Made by a program: the position numbers and the translations under genes. Shown here one piece after another: positions 1-5,215 of a DNA stretch of 5,215 nucleotides; the stretch's first letter is position 1, and each line of letters begins with the position of its first letter. The stretch covers positions 1 to 5,215 of the forward strand of contig JASLDA010000379.1 in the NCBI GenBank assembly GCA_030151745.1, read 5' to 3'. The notes beneath the pieces are model-generated. The model was given only the letters and a program-made list of their open reading frames with translations, was not told the origin of the DNA and searched no databases. The DNA comes from Chitinophagaceae bacterium (GTDB lineage Bacteria > Bacteroidota > Bacteroidia > Chitinophagales > Chitinophagaceae).

Positions 1-173
1 CGGAGATCGCCCAGTGGGTCACCAACGAAGCGGTACAGATCCACGGCGGCTACGGCTACGTGAAGGAGTTCCACGTCGAGCGCCTGATGCGCGACGCCAA
101 GATCACCCAGATCTACGAAGGCACCAGCGAGGTACAGAAGATCGTGATCAGCCGCACGGTGCTGAAGGGGTAG
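1..173 (+). CDS. Acyl-CoA dehydrogenase, C-terminal end (5' part outside window)
   Basis: The first complete codon is at position 3, and 56 residues run to a TAG stop at 171-173. The fragment is the end of the C-terminal helical domain of a flavin-dependent acyl-CoA dehydrogenase, which introduces the alpha-beta double bond in acyl-CoA beta-oxidation and passes electrons to ETF in the cytoplasm. Visible signatures are QIHGGYGY (fragment residues 12-19), the RDAKITQIYEGTSE block (30-43) and the closing VQKIVISR segment. The glutamate of IYEGT (fragment residue 39) aligns with the catalytic base of short- and medium-chain acyl-CoA dehydrogenases (Glu376 of human MCAD), so a butyryl-CoA/short-chain type enzyme is more likely than an isovaleryl or glutaryl type. 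Substrate chain length cannot be decided from this piece. The C-terminus has normal length and no sign of damage. Confidence 0.95.
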   Translation, partial: EIAQWVTNEAVQIHGGYGYVKEFHVERLMRDAKITQIYEGTSEVQKIVISRTVLKG

Positions 174-209
174 TTTGCAATTAAGCAGTTTGCAGTAGGC
201 AGTTGCCCA
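174..209 (+). repeat. Heptamer tandem repeat directly after the acyl-CoA dehydrogenase stop codon
   Basis: The first base after the TAG stop begins a degenerate 7-bp tandem repeat: TTTGCAA, TTAAGCAG (one base longer), TTTGCAG, TAGGCAG, TTGCCCA. The unit resembles TTTGCAG/TAGGCAG. Read in the gene's sense direction, it closely matches the repeat after the minus-strand gene at the other end of the window (4738-4765). I know such TTTGCAGTTTGCAG-like runs from intergenic DNA of some Bacteroidota; their function is unknown to me. Confidence 0.75.
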
Positions 210-323
210 AAGCATACACAACTCAGAGAGCATACACACCTCAAAACATAGGCATCCTAAAGCTTAGACAAGTCAAAGCATAGATTGCTTATTACATAGG
301 TTGTCAAAAGCGTCAATAGCATT
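210..323. repeat. Degenerate 16-bp tandem array
   Basis: Seven units can be laid end to end, starting at 210, 228, 244, 260, 276, 292 and 308. The first is 18 bp and the rest 16 bp. Units 2 to 6 read GAGCATACACACCTCA, AAACATAGGCATCCTA, AAGCTTAGACAAGTCA, AAGCATAGATTGCTTA and TTACATAGGTTGTCAA; the last (AAGCGTCAATAGCATT) is weak. The core CATA sits at the same phase in five of seven units. The first two copies agree at 15 of 18 bases over 211-228 and 229-246. It contains no plausible ORF and lies between a stop codon and a terminator, so it may be transcribed as a 3' untranslated region. There are no unique spacers of the CRISPR kind. Confidence 0.6.
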
Positions 324-332
324 TGCTTGGAG

Positions 333-364
333 AAAGCCGTCCCGTTCCGGGGCGGCTTTTTTTT
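333..364 (+). terminator. Rho-independent terminator after the acyl-CoA dehydrogenase gene
   Basis: A 12-bp stem (AAAGCCGTCCCG at 333-344 with CGGGGCGGCTTT at 348-359, one G-U pair) encloses a 3-base TTC loop, and eight T residues follow (357-364). It lies 159 bases past the acyl-CoA dehydrogenase stop, so that transcript would have a long 3' untranslated tail containing both repeat tracts. The complementary strand lacks an equally good T run, so it mainly acts in the + direction. Confidence 0.9.
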
Positions 365-486
365 CCATGCAGTGGCTAATGGTTCATCGCTCCGGGATAT
401 TCCCGGCCTTCCACCGCTTCCTTAGATAAGATATCTCTGCGCGCTCCCGATGCTAAAGGTTTTGCGGGACTATTCCTTGCGGATCA
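365..486. other. Non-coding spacer upstream of the methyltransferase-like gene
   Basis: The gene-free interval between the stop at 173 and the start codon at 547 is 373 bases. After the terminator this part shows no convincing ORF. It holds a perfect 6-bp inverted repeat with a 3-base loop (CCGGGA 392-397, TCCCGG 401-406) and an 8-bp palindrome AGATATCT (429-436). The hairpin has no T tract, so it is not a terminator. Either element could be a protein-binding site, but nothing supports a specific role. Confidence 0.35.
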
Positions 487-517
487 TTGCATATCGGCCG
501 GCAGCGGGTTATATTCA
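487..517 (+). promoter_or_regulatory. Candidate Bacteroidota-type promoter for the methyltransferase-like gene
   Basis: TTG at 487-489 and TATATTCA at 510-517 are spaced by 20 bases. The second box agrees with the Bacteroidota -7 consensus TAnnTTTG at the TA and first two T positions. Transcription would start about 25 bases before the ATG at 547. The match is imperfect and short motifs of this kind occur by chance. Confidence 0.3.
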
Positions 518-546
518 CAAGGCCAGGCCTCAACCATATTCCCCTT

Positions 547-1251
547 ATGCACCGGATACTGACCGTGCTGTCCATTGCTGCGCTGCTGCTGCCGATCCGC
601 GCGATCGCCCAATACGACGATTCCGATCCGCTGCTCACGCGCTGCGGATTCTGGGAGCGCAGCCGGGACAAAACCTGGAACTACCTCCGTGCCGGCTTCG
701 ACTCGCTGCAGTTCCGGCCCGGCGAGCGGATCGCCGATATCGGGGCTAAGGGCGCAACCATGGCCGGCATGCTCTCGATCTTCTATGACAATATCGATAT
801 GACGCTCGAGGATATCGACTCGTCCTGCCTGAATGCCCGCCAGGTGGCCTACGCCGTGGAGCATTACCGCAAGGTCAACGGCGGCACGACCGCAGCGCAT
901 AACCGGTTTCAGGTCGTCATCGGAACGGAGACCGGCACTACCCTGCCCGATACGGCGTTCCGGAAGGTCTTTTTCATAAATACCTTTCACGAAGTGACGC
1001 GTCAGCCGGAGATGCTGCGCGACCTGCACCGCATCCTGGCCGCCGGCGGTACGCTTTACGTCGAAGAGCGGGTCTCCCATAACAAGACCGTCCGCCATAA
1101 GGACTGTCATCACATCATGCCGAAGGAAACCGAGCTGCTGGCCGCTTTCGAGGCCGCAGGCTTCCGCCTCGTCAAAACCAATGTAACCGCGCGCTACCGT
1201 GCCCGGCGCGACAGAATCCATGTAGCCTGGTTTCAGTTTGCCAAAGTCTAG
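547..1251 (+). CDS. Exported class I methyltransferase-like protein
   Basis: This encodes 234 residues. I chose ATG 547 over the in-frame TTG at 487 because it puts a signal peptide at the very N-terminus: a basic HR, a hydrophobic run (residues 4-17), then AIA before Gln22, a normal signal peptidase I site. There is no lipobox, so a soluble periplasmic or secreted protein is predicted. The rest follows the order of a Rossmann-type SAM methyltransferase: motif I region GERIADIGAKGATMAG (59-74), an acidic beta-2 end TLEDID (86-91), a motif IV-like FFINTFHEV (142-150) and LHRILAAGGTLYVEE (160-174), typical of the post-motif region. An AAGFRL segment (203-208) also fits. The motif I glycines are altered: where DxGxGxG is expected it reads DIGAKGA. 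Catalytic activity and substrate are unknown. Similar exported methyltransferase-domain proteins are, to my knowledge, common in Bacteroidota. No clear ribosome-binding site is visible, and no operon partner is evident. Confidence 0.8.
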   Translation: MHRILTVLSIAALLLPIRAIAQYDDSDPLLTRCGFWERSRDKTWNYLRAGFDSLQFRPGERIADIGAKGATMAGMLSIFYDNIDMTLEDIDSSCLNARQVAYAVEHYRKVNGGTTAAHNRFQVVIGTETGTTLPDTAFRKVFFINTFHEVTRQPEMLRDLHRILAAGGTLYVEERVSHNKTVRHKDCHHIMPKETELLAAFEAAGFRLVKTNVTARYRARRDRIHVAWFQFAKV

Positions 1252-1300
1252 CTGACCGGCTGATTCGCGGCACCGCCTTTAAACGGCTCCCTCCAAGAAC

Positions 1301-1315
1301 ATGGATTTGATCCAT
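1301..1315. repeat. Small inverted repeat after the methyltransferase-like gene
   Basis: ATGGAT (1301-1306) and ATCCAT (1310-1315) can pair around a 3-base TTG loop, 49 bases after the stop codon. The stem is short and AT-rich with no following T run, so it is not a convincing terminator. No other terminator is visible between this gene and the next, so read-through into 1442-1909 is possible. Confidence 0.3.
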
Positions 1316-1365
1316 CTGTCCAATTCCAAGCCCAGCCCAGTTCCCAAAAGTCTTTCAGGCTATAG

Positions 1366-1398
1366 CCAATTCAACCGTTCAACCATCCGGCCATCCAC
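1366..1398. repeat. Degenerate octamer tandem repeat
   Basis: Four consecutive units read CCAATTCAA, CCGTTCAA, CCATCCGG and CCATCCAC, with the pattern CCnnTCnn in a period of 8 (the first unit is one base longer). It lies 44 bases before the start of the 155-residue membrane protein gene. It differs from the heptamer repeats behind the stop codons in unit length and sequence. No function can be read from it. Confidence 0.45.
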
Positions 1399-1441
1399 GC
1401 GTGGCACAACCTTTAGGCGGCCTTGATAGAAAAGCACTATC

Positions 1442-1909
1442 ATGGTACAGTATCCCAAATCCCTGCTGTCCGGGCTGGTCGGCGCGGCCGTTGTCACCAC
1501 CCTGAACGAAGGTGTACGCCGCATCACGCGCCATGCACCGCAGCTCCAGGAGCTGGGCATGGACGCCGCCACGCAGACCCTGAAGGCCGTCGATGCACCG
1601 GTACCGGGCAGGAGCAAGCTGTTCTGGAGCACGATGGCCGCGGACCTCATCAGCAACGCGCTCTATTATTCCGTGATCAGTTTCGCCGGCAAAAAGAGCA
1701 CGGCAAAATGGGCACTGGGCACCGGACTGGGGCTCGCTGCCGGTCTGGGCGCGGTACTGCTGCCGGAGCCCCTGCACCTGGACGCTTCCACGACCGGCAA
1801 GACTGCGAAGACCAGGGCGATGACGATCGGCTGGTACCTCGCGGGAGCGCTCGTCACGACGACCCTGGTATCCCTGCTCGGCAAGGAAAAGACGGCCGGC
1901 AACGCCTGA
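1442..1909 (+). CDS. Small hydrophobic membrane protein of unknown function
   Basis: This encodes 155 residues from ATG 1442 to TGA 1907-1909. A weak purine stretch, AGAAAAG, lies 8 bases upstream. Hydrophobic segments at about 8-20, 62-81, 89-108 and 127-146 suggest three or four inner-membrane helices, several rich in small residues (GLGLAAGLGAVLLP, 95-108). The region between the first two segments (21-60) is polar and carries NEGVRR, QELGMDAATQTLKAVDAPVP and similar blocks. I recognise the general pattern of a conserved Bacteroidota hypothetical protein (LGMDAL..TLKA followed by GDL.SNA.YYS), but know no function for it. There are no catalytic motifs. The gene is preceded by 190 bases and followed by 213 bases of non-coding DNA, so it appears to stand alone. 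G/C-rich third positions and the membrane pattern support real coding. Confidence 0.8.
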   Translation: MVQYPKSLLSGLVGAAVVTTLNEGVRRITRHAPQLQELGMDAATQTLKAVDAPVPGRSKLFWSTMAADLISNALYYSVISFAGKKSTAKWALGTGLGLAAGLGAVLLPEPLHLDASTTGKTAKTRAMTIGWYLAGALVTTTLVSLLGKEKTAGNA

Positions 1910-2061
1910 GCGGGAAAAGGCGGGGCCATGGTCCGGCCGATATGCTGCGGCGCGGGGAACTGGTCGCGGAAAGCACAGGAGGAATGAATATCAATATATT
2001 TTCTCTGTGGCTTTATTCGTGAAAACCTTGACAATAACGGGGAATGAACCATGCTCAGCCA

Positions 2062-2092
2062 TTTCCATTTCGCCCATCAATAGTTACCTTCG
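2062..2092 (+). promoter_or_regulatory. Candidate aconitase promoter
   Basis: TTTC (2062-2065) and TACCTTCG (2085-2092) are separated by 19 bases. Each differs from the Bacteroidota consensus (TTTG, then TAnnTTTG) at one position, and the spacing is the expected one. Transcription would begin about 25 bases before the aconitase ATG. A TTGACA at 2028-2033 has no matching -10 box at 17 bases. Confidence 0.35.
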
Positions 2093-2122
2093 CGCGGTAT
2101 CCAAAAATTTCCGCATTTCGCA

Positions 2123-4402
2123 ATGGCTTTTGATCTTGATCTCATACAGCGTGTCTACGCCGAGTTTCCTGAAAAAATAGAAGCCGCCCGCAAGCTCGTC
2201 GGACGGCCGCTCACCCTCGCTGAGAAGATTCTATACGCGCACACTTCCGAAGCCCCGGCGCGGGCTTACGAGCGTGGGCGCGACTATGTGAACTTCGCAC
2301 CAGACCGTGTGGCGATGCAGGATGCGACGGCCCAGATGGCCCTGCTGCAGTTCATGACCTGCGGCCGCGACAAGGTTGCCGTACCGAGCACCGTTCACTG
2401 CGATCACCTGATCCAGGCCAAGACCGGCGCCGAGCAGGATCTCAGCACCGCCATGGACGTAAACGCGGAAGTTTACTCATTCCTCTCCTCCATCTCCAAT
2501 AAGTACGGCATCGGCTTCTGGAAGCCCGGCGCCGGCATCATCCACCAGGTGGTGCTCGAGAACTACGCCTTCCCCGGCGGTATGATGATCGGCACCGACA
2601 GCCATACCCCGAACGCGGGCGGCCTCGGCATGATCGCTATCGGCGTAGGCGGCGCGGACGCCGTGGACGTTATGGCCGGCCTGCCCTGGGAGCTCAAGAT
2701 GCCGAAGCTCATCGGCGTCAAGCTCACCGGCAAGCTCAGCGGCTGGGCTTCCGCCAAGGATGTCATCCTGAAGGTAGCGGGCATCACCACCGTGAAGGGC
2801 GGCACAGGCGCTATCGTCGAATACTTCGGCGAAGGCGCAGACAGCCTCTCCTGCACCGGCAAGGGCACAATCTGCAACATGGGCGCGGAAATCGGCGCTA
2901 CGACCTCCCTCTTCGCCTACGGCCCGAAGATGGGCGACTATCTCCGCGCCACCAGCCGCGCAGACATCGCCGATCTCGCTGACGGCGTCGCCGCGCATCT
3001 CCGCGCGGACGAGGAGGTCTACAACAACCCCGAGATCTTCTACGACCAGGTCATCGAAATCGACCTGGACACCCTGGAGCCTTACGTGAACGGACCTTTT
3101 ACGCCGGACCTCGCTACGCCGATCTCCCAGCTGGCAGCCGCCGCGAAGGAGCACGGCTGGCCCGAAGACGTGGAAGTCGCCCTGATCGGCTCCTGCACCA
3201 ACTCTTCCTACGAAGACATCTCCCGGGCCGCTTCCGTGGCTAAGGACGCGATCGACAAGGGACTCGTCACCAAGAGCGAGTACACCATCACGCCGGGTTC
3301 CGAAATGGTCCGCTTCACAGTGGAGCGCGACGGCTACCTGAACACCTTCGCCGATATGGGCGGCATCGTTCTGGCAAATGCCTGCGGTCCCTGCATCGGC
3401 CAGTGGGCCCGTCATATCGACGACCCCAAGCGCAAGAACACCATCGTTACTTCCTTCAACCGGAACTTCGCCAAGCGCAACGACTCCTACGCAGGCACGC
3501 ACGCATTCGTGGCGTCCCCGGAGATCACCACCGCCTTCGCCATCGCAGGCAAGCTCAGCTTCAACCCGCTCACCGACAAGCTGGTCAACAAGGCCGGCGA
3601 GGAAGTGATGCTGGCCGAGCCTACAGGCTTCGAGCTGCCTCCCAAGGGCTACGAGGTCGACGATCCGGGCTACCAGGCTCCCGCCGAAGACGGCAGCGGC
3701 CTGACGGTAAACGTCAACCCGCTCAGCGACCGCCTGCAGCTCCTCGAGCCCTTCGCGGCCTGGGAAGGTACCGAGCTCGAAGGCTTGCGCCTCCTGATCA
3801 AGGCATACGGCAAGTGCACCACCGACCATATCTCCATGGCAGGTCCCTGGCTGAAGTACCGCGGTCACCTCGACAACATCTCCAACAACATGCTGATCGG
3901 CGCGATCAACGCCTTCAACATGGAAACCAACAGCGTGAAGAACCAGCTCACCGGCAAGTACGATGAAGTGCCGAAGGTGCAGCGGGCCTACAAGGGCGCA
4001 GGCATCGGTTCTGTCGTGGTAGGCGACGAAAACTACGGCGAAGGCTCCAGCCGCGAGCACGCCGCCATGGAGCCGCGCCACCTGGGCGTCCGCGCGATCG
4101 TGGTAAAGAGCTTCGCCCGGATCCACGAGACCAACCTCAAGAAGCAGGGCATGCTGGCCCTGACCTTCGACGACAAGGCCGATTACGACAAGATCCAGGA
4201 AGACGATATCATCGATATCACCGGCCTGAAGAACTTCGCCCCGGGACAGCAGCTGATCATGCTCGTCCGCCATACGGACGGCAGCAGCAATGCGATCAAG
4301 CTGAACCACACGTACAACGAGCAGCAGATCGAATGGTTCAAGGCCGGCGGCGCGCTGAACGTGATCCGCGCCGAAGCTCAGAAGGCAGCAAGCGAGAAGT
4401 AA
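2123..4402 (+). CDS. Aconitate hydratase, mitochondrial-type [4Fe-4S] enzyme
   Basis: A complete protein of 759 residues that interconverts citrate and isocitrate through cis-aconitate in the TCA cycle (cytoplasm). The length and sequence fit the mitochondrial aconitase group (about 755 residues mature) rather than the longer AcnA/IRP1 or AcnB types. The cluster cysteines are C358 (GSCTNSS), C421 and C424 (ACGPCIGQW), the same numbers as in mature pig heart aconitase. Active-site residues are also present: D94-H95 in HCDHLI, H141, D159-S160-H161 in GTDSHTPN, N252 and E256, N446, R447 and R452 in FNRNFAKRND, R580, and S642-S643-R644 in GEGSSREH. Domains 1-3 cover roughly residues 45-480, and the swivel domain carrying R580 and S642 follows the linker. 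No residue known to be essential is missing. The start is clear, as the N-terminus MAFDLDLIQRVY has the family length; there is no Shine-Dalgarno sequence. The gene is probably monocistronic, between a 213-base leader region and its own terminator. By analogy the symbol would be acnA or acn, left blank because naming varies for this type. Confidence 0.98.
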   Translation: MAFDLDLIQRVYAEFPEKIEAARKLVGRPLTLAEKILYAHTSEAPARAYERGRDYVNFAPDRVAMQDATAQMALLQFMTCGRDKVAVPSTVHCDHLIQAKTGAEQDLSTAMDVNAEVYSFLSSISNKYGIGFWKPGAGIIHQVVLENYAFPGGMMIGTDSHTPNAGGLGMIAIGVGGADAVDVMAGLPWELKMPKLIGVKLTGKLSGWASAKDVILKVAGITTVKGGTGAIVEYFGEGADSLSCTGKGTICNMGAEIGATTSLFAYGPKMGDYLRATSRADIADLADGVAAHLRADEEVYNNPEIFYDQVIEIDLDTLEPYVNGPFTPDLATPISQLAAAAKEHGWPEDVEVALIGSCTNSSYEDISRAASVAKDAIDKGLVTKSEYTITPGSEMVRFTVERDGYLNTFADMGGIVLANACGPCIGQWARHIDDPKRKNTIVTSFNRNFAKRNDSYAGTHAFVASPEITTAFAIAGKLSFNPLTDKLVNKAGEEVMLAEPTGFELPPKGYEVDDPGYQAPAEDGSGLTVNVNPLSDRLQLLEPFAAWEGTELEGLRLLIKAYGKCTTDHISMAGPWLKYRGHLDNISNNMLIGAINAFNMETNSVKNQLTGKYDEVPKVQRAYKGAGIGSVVVGDENYGEGSSREHAAMEPRHLGVRAIVVKSFARIHETNLKKQGMLALTFDDKADYDKIQEDDIIDITGLKNFAPGQQLIMLVRHTDGSSNAIKLNHTYNEQQIEWFKAGGALNVIRAEAQKAASEK

Positions 4403-4430
4403 GATTGAAGAATTAAGATTGAAGATTGGG
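4401..4430 (+). repeat. Heptamer tandem repeat overlapping the aconitase stop codon
   Basis: Four 7-bp units start within the TAA stop: AAGATTG (4401-4407), AAGAATT (4408-4414), AAGATTG (4415-4421), AAGATTG (4422-4428), then GG. Three units are identical. The unit differs in sequence from those after the other two genes but shares the period and the placement at the stop codon. Confidence 0.75.
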
Positions 4431-4459
4431 CTGCATAGGCAGACCGGTCGCATAACAAG

Positions 4460-4490
4460 AAAGCCCCTGGCGATGAGCCGGGGGCTTTTT
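4460..4490 (+). terminator. Rho-independent terminator of the aconitase gene
   Basis: A 12-bp stem (AAAGCCCCTGGC at 4460-4471 with GCCGGGGGCTTT at 4477-4488, one G-U pair) has a 5-base GATGA loop, then five T residues (4486-4490). It lies 57 bases past the stop codon. On the other strand the stem is followed by TTTCTTGTT, so it may also stop transcripts of the convergent minus-strand gene. Confidence 0.9.
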
Positions 4491-4737
4491 CGTCAGGTCC
4501 CGCTCGCTTCGGGGCATGTCTCATATTGTATATGGTCCGCGGACCTACAGTCATTTTCAGGATGTGCCCCTCGCAATGCGCGCCTTCTATCCGGACCTCC
4601 GCTCGGCCGCTTGCTTCGGGTTATTCCTTTTCATAAAGCCCATGGATCAATGTCCATTCCGGACCGTATACTCATAATCTGCGCCTCCGGTACAGGTATT
4701 TTTCCAGGCCAGTGTATAAGCGAAGGATTCCGATCCC
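4491..4737. other. Gene-free convergent spacer with a 12-bp palindrome
   Basis: No coding region is supported here on either strand. The spacer separates the 3' ends of aconitase (+) and the minus-strand gene. A perfect 12-bp palindrome, GGTCCGCGGACC, sits at 4534-4545, and CCGGACC recurs twice nearby without its mirror half, at about 4593 and 4660. A weak inverted repeat ATGGA / TCCAT lies at 4642-4657. None of these is followed by a T tract. The palindrome could be a binding site or chance. Confidence 0.4.
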
Positions 4738-4765
4738 ATTGCCTATTGCCTATTGCAAACTTGCC
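4738..4765 (-). repeat. Heptamer tandem repeat just after the minus-strand gene
   Basis: On the + strand the units are ATTGCCT, ATTGCCT, ATTGCAA and ACTTGCC, each 7 bp, the first two identical. Read in the sense of the minus-strand gene, the tract begins 4 bases after its TAG stop and contains TTTGCAATAGGCAATAGGC. That closely resembles the tract after the acyl-CoA dehydrogenase stop (TTTGCAG, TAGGCAG), in the same orientation relative to the gene. Confidence 0.75.
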
Positions 4766-4769
4766 CAAG

Positions 4770-5215
4770 CTAAGTACTCCCCGGGAGCTTTTGCAGGAAC
4801 CGATAATACTTCATCCCCTGCTTCAGCATTGCATCCCGGCGCTTGCGGAGGCGCTGGTAGAAGAAGTCGCCCCGCAGCTCGCAGATCTCCGGCGGCAGGC
4901 GCTTGACAGCGGCAGCCAGCACATCGTCGCTCAGCGCCGCCTGGAAGCGTCTGATCCCCTCTTCCCACTGCCGCTCCGACAAGCCGCCGATCAGCTCTTT
5001 GTCGAAGGTCCATTCCTTGCGGTTCAGATTCTTCAGCTTCATGTTGCCGGTCTTGAACCCGACGACATGCTTCTGCGTGAACGTCCGCACGACCGGCGTC
5101 GCGGCGCCCGTGGAAAGGAAATATGCCTGATCATGGTCCCGCGGGATCGGCAGGATGAGGGTGCCGGAGTCCGTCTTATGATATTCCCATTTCCACTGGT
5201 CGGCGTGGCGGTCCC
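4770..5215 (-). CDS. C-terminal part of a Bacteroidota surface-type protein with DRHxDQW and PIPRDxDQ motifs
   Basis: An open frame enters from the right edge and ends at a TAG (complement of 4770-4772), giving 147 complete residues; the GTG at 5088-5090 is an internal valine, not the start. Visible motifs are DRHADQWKWE (fragment residues 1-10), LPIPRDHDQAYF (21-32), then an alpha-helical stretch ending in AAAVKRLPPEI (100-110), LRKRRDAML (122-130) and KYYRFL (135-140). From memory this order occurs in large exported Bacteroidota proteins that carry a calcineurin-like phosphoesterase domain and/or a BamA-like barrel. There the segment follows the phosphoesterase and is itself followed by several hundred more residues. 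Here the protein stops 7 residues after KYYRFL. The DRHxxQ and RDxDQ pair also resembles the catalytic loop and metal-binding aspartate of DRHxxN kinases (inference). The N-terminal domains, signal peptide and start lie outside the window. The family call is moderately sure; coding is very sure. Confidence 0.7.
   Translation of the reverse strand, partial: DRHADQWKWEYHKTDSGTLILPIPRDHDQAYFLSTGAATPVVRTFTQKHVVGFKTGNMKLKNLNRKEWTFDKELIGGLSERQWEEGIRRFQAALSDDVLAAAVKRLPPEICELRGDFFYQRLRKRRDAMLKQGMKYYRFLQKLPGST

Noticed and set aside
210..323. CRISPR array
   Set aside because: Units of 16 bp are contiguous with no spacers, are degenerate, and no cas genes are present.
392..406. Terminator hairpin CCGGGA / TCCCGG
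   Set aside because: The stem is only 6 bp and lacks a following T tract; a far better terminator lies just upstream at 333-364.
484..1221. A 245-codon open frame on the minus strand opposite the methyltransferase-like gene
   Set aside because: It shadows a gene with a signal peptide and recognisable methyltransferase motifs. The antisense product shows no family features.
1910..1960. Terminator after the membrane protein gene based on GGCC-type inverted repeats
   Set aside because: The inverted repeat is only 4 bp (GGCC / GGCC) and no T run follows it.
1423..2022. A 199-codon plus-strand frame overlapping the membrane protein gene
   Set aside because: Its translation is rich in R, G, P and H, as expected from a shifted frame of GC-rich DNA. 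The 1442-1909 frame has coherent membrane segments instead.
2028..2033. Sigma70-like -35 box TTGACA upstream of aconitase
   Set aside because: No -10-like hexamer is found at 16-18 bases spacing, and Bacteroidota promoters follow a different consensus.
2477..4453. A 658-codon open frame on the minus strand opposite aconitase
   Set aside because: It is an artefact of GC-rich third positions on the coding strand. Its translation is a low-complexity run of V, A, D, G, L and H with no recognisable domain, while the plus strand carries an intact, motif-complete aconitase.
4600..4770. Frameshifted continuation of the minus-strand gene past its TAG
   Set aside because: One other frame stays open for roughly 55 codons after the stop, but it shows no resemblance to what I recall following this segment, and it runs through the heptamer repeat.

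Overview
The window looks like an ordinary chromosomal stretch from a GC-rich member of the Bacteroidota, probably of the Chitinophagales/Sphingobacteriales kind. This is inference. It rests on coding regions with mostly G/C third positions beside A-rich intergenic DNA carrying short tandem heptamer repeats, genes with little or no Shine-Dalgarno sequence, candidate promoters resembling the TTTG / TAnnTTTG type, and protein families I know mainly from that phylum.

Layout, left to right. Positions 1-173 hold the last 56 residues of an acyl-CoA dehydrogenase (+). A repeat-rich spacer follows, with heptamer repeats and then a decayed 16-bp tandem array, ending in a strong intrinsic terminator (333-364). 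Next come a small exported protein with a methyltransferase-like fold (547-1251, +), a four-helix hydrophobic protein of unknown function (1442-1909, +), and a complete mitochondrial-type aconitase (2123-4402, +) closed by its own terminator (4460-4490). A gene-free convergent spacer (4491-4769) separates this from the 3' part of a minus-strand gene (4770-5215). That gene encodes a protein region carrying DRHxDQW and PIPRDxDQ motifs, which I associate with large Bacteroidota surface proteins often annotated as metallophosphoesterases.

Aconitase (TCA cycle) and acyl-CoA dehydrogenase (beta-oxidation) are both central carbon metabolism, but terminators and long spacers separate them and nothing shows they form an operon. 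I see no mobile element, RNA gene, CRISPR array, phage or defence island, and no clear new multi-gene system. The most interesting points are the kinase-like motif pair in the minus-strand gene and its abrupt C-terminus, the exported methyltransferase-like protein with a degraded SAM-binding glycine motif, and the 7-bp repeats that start at or very near the stop codons of three different genes.
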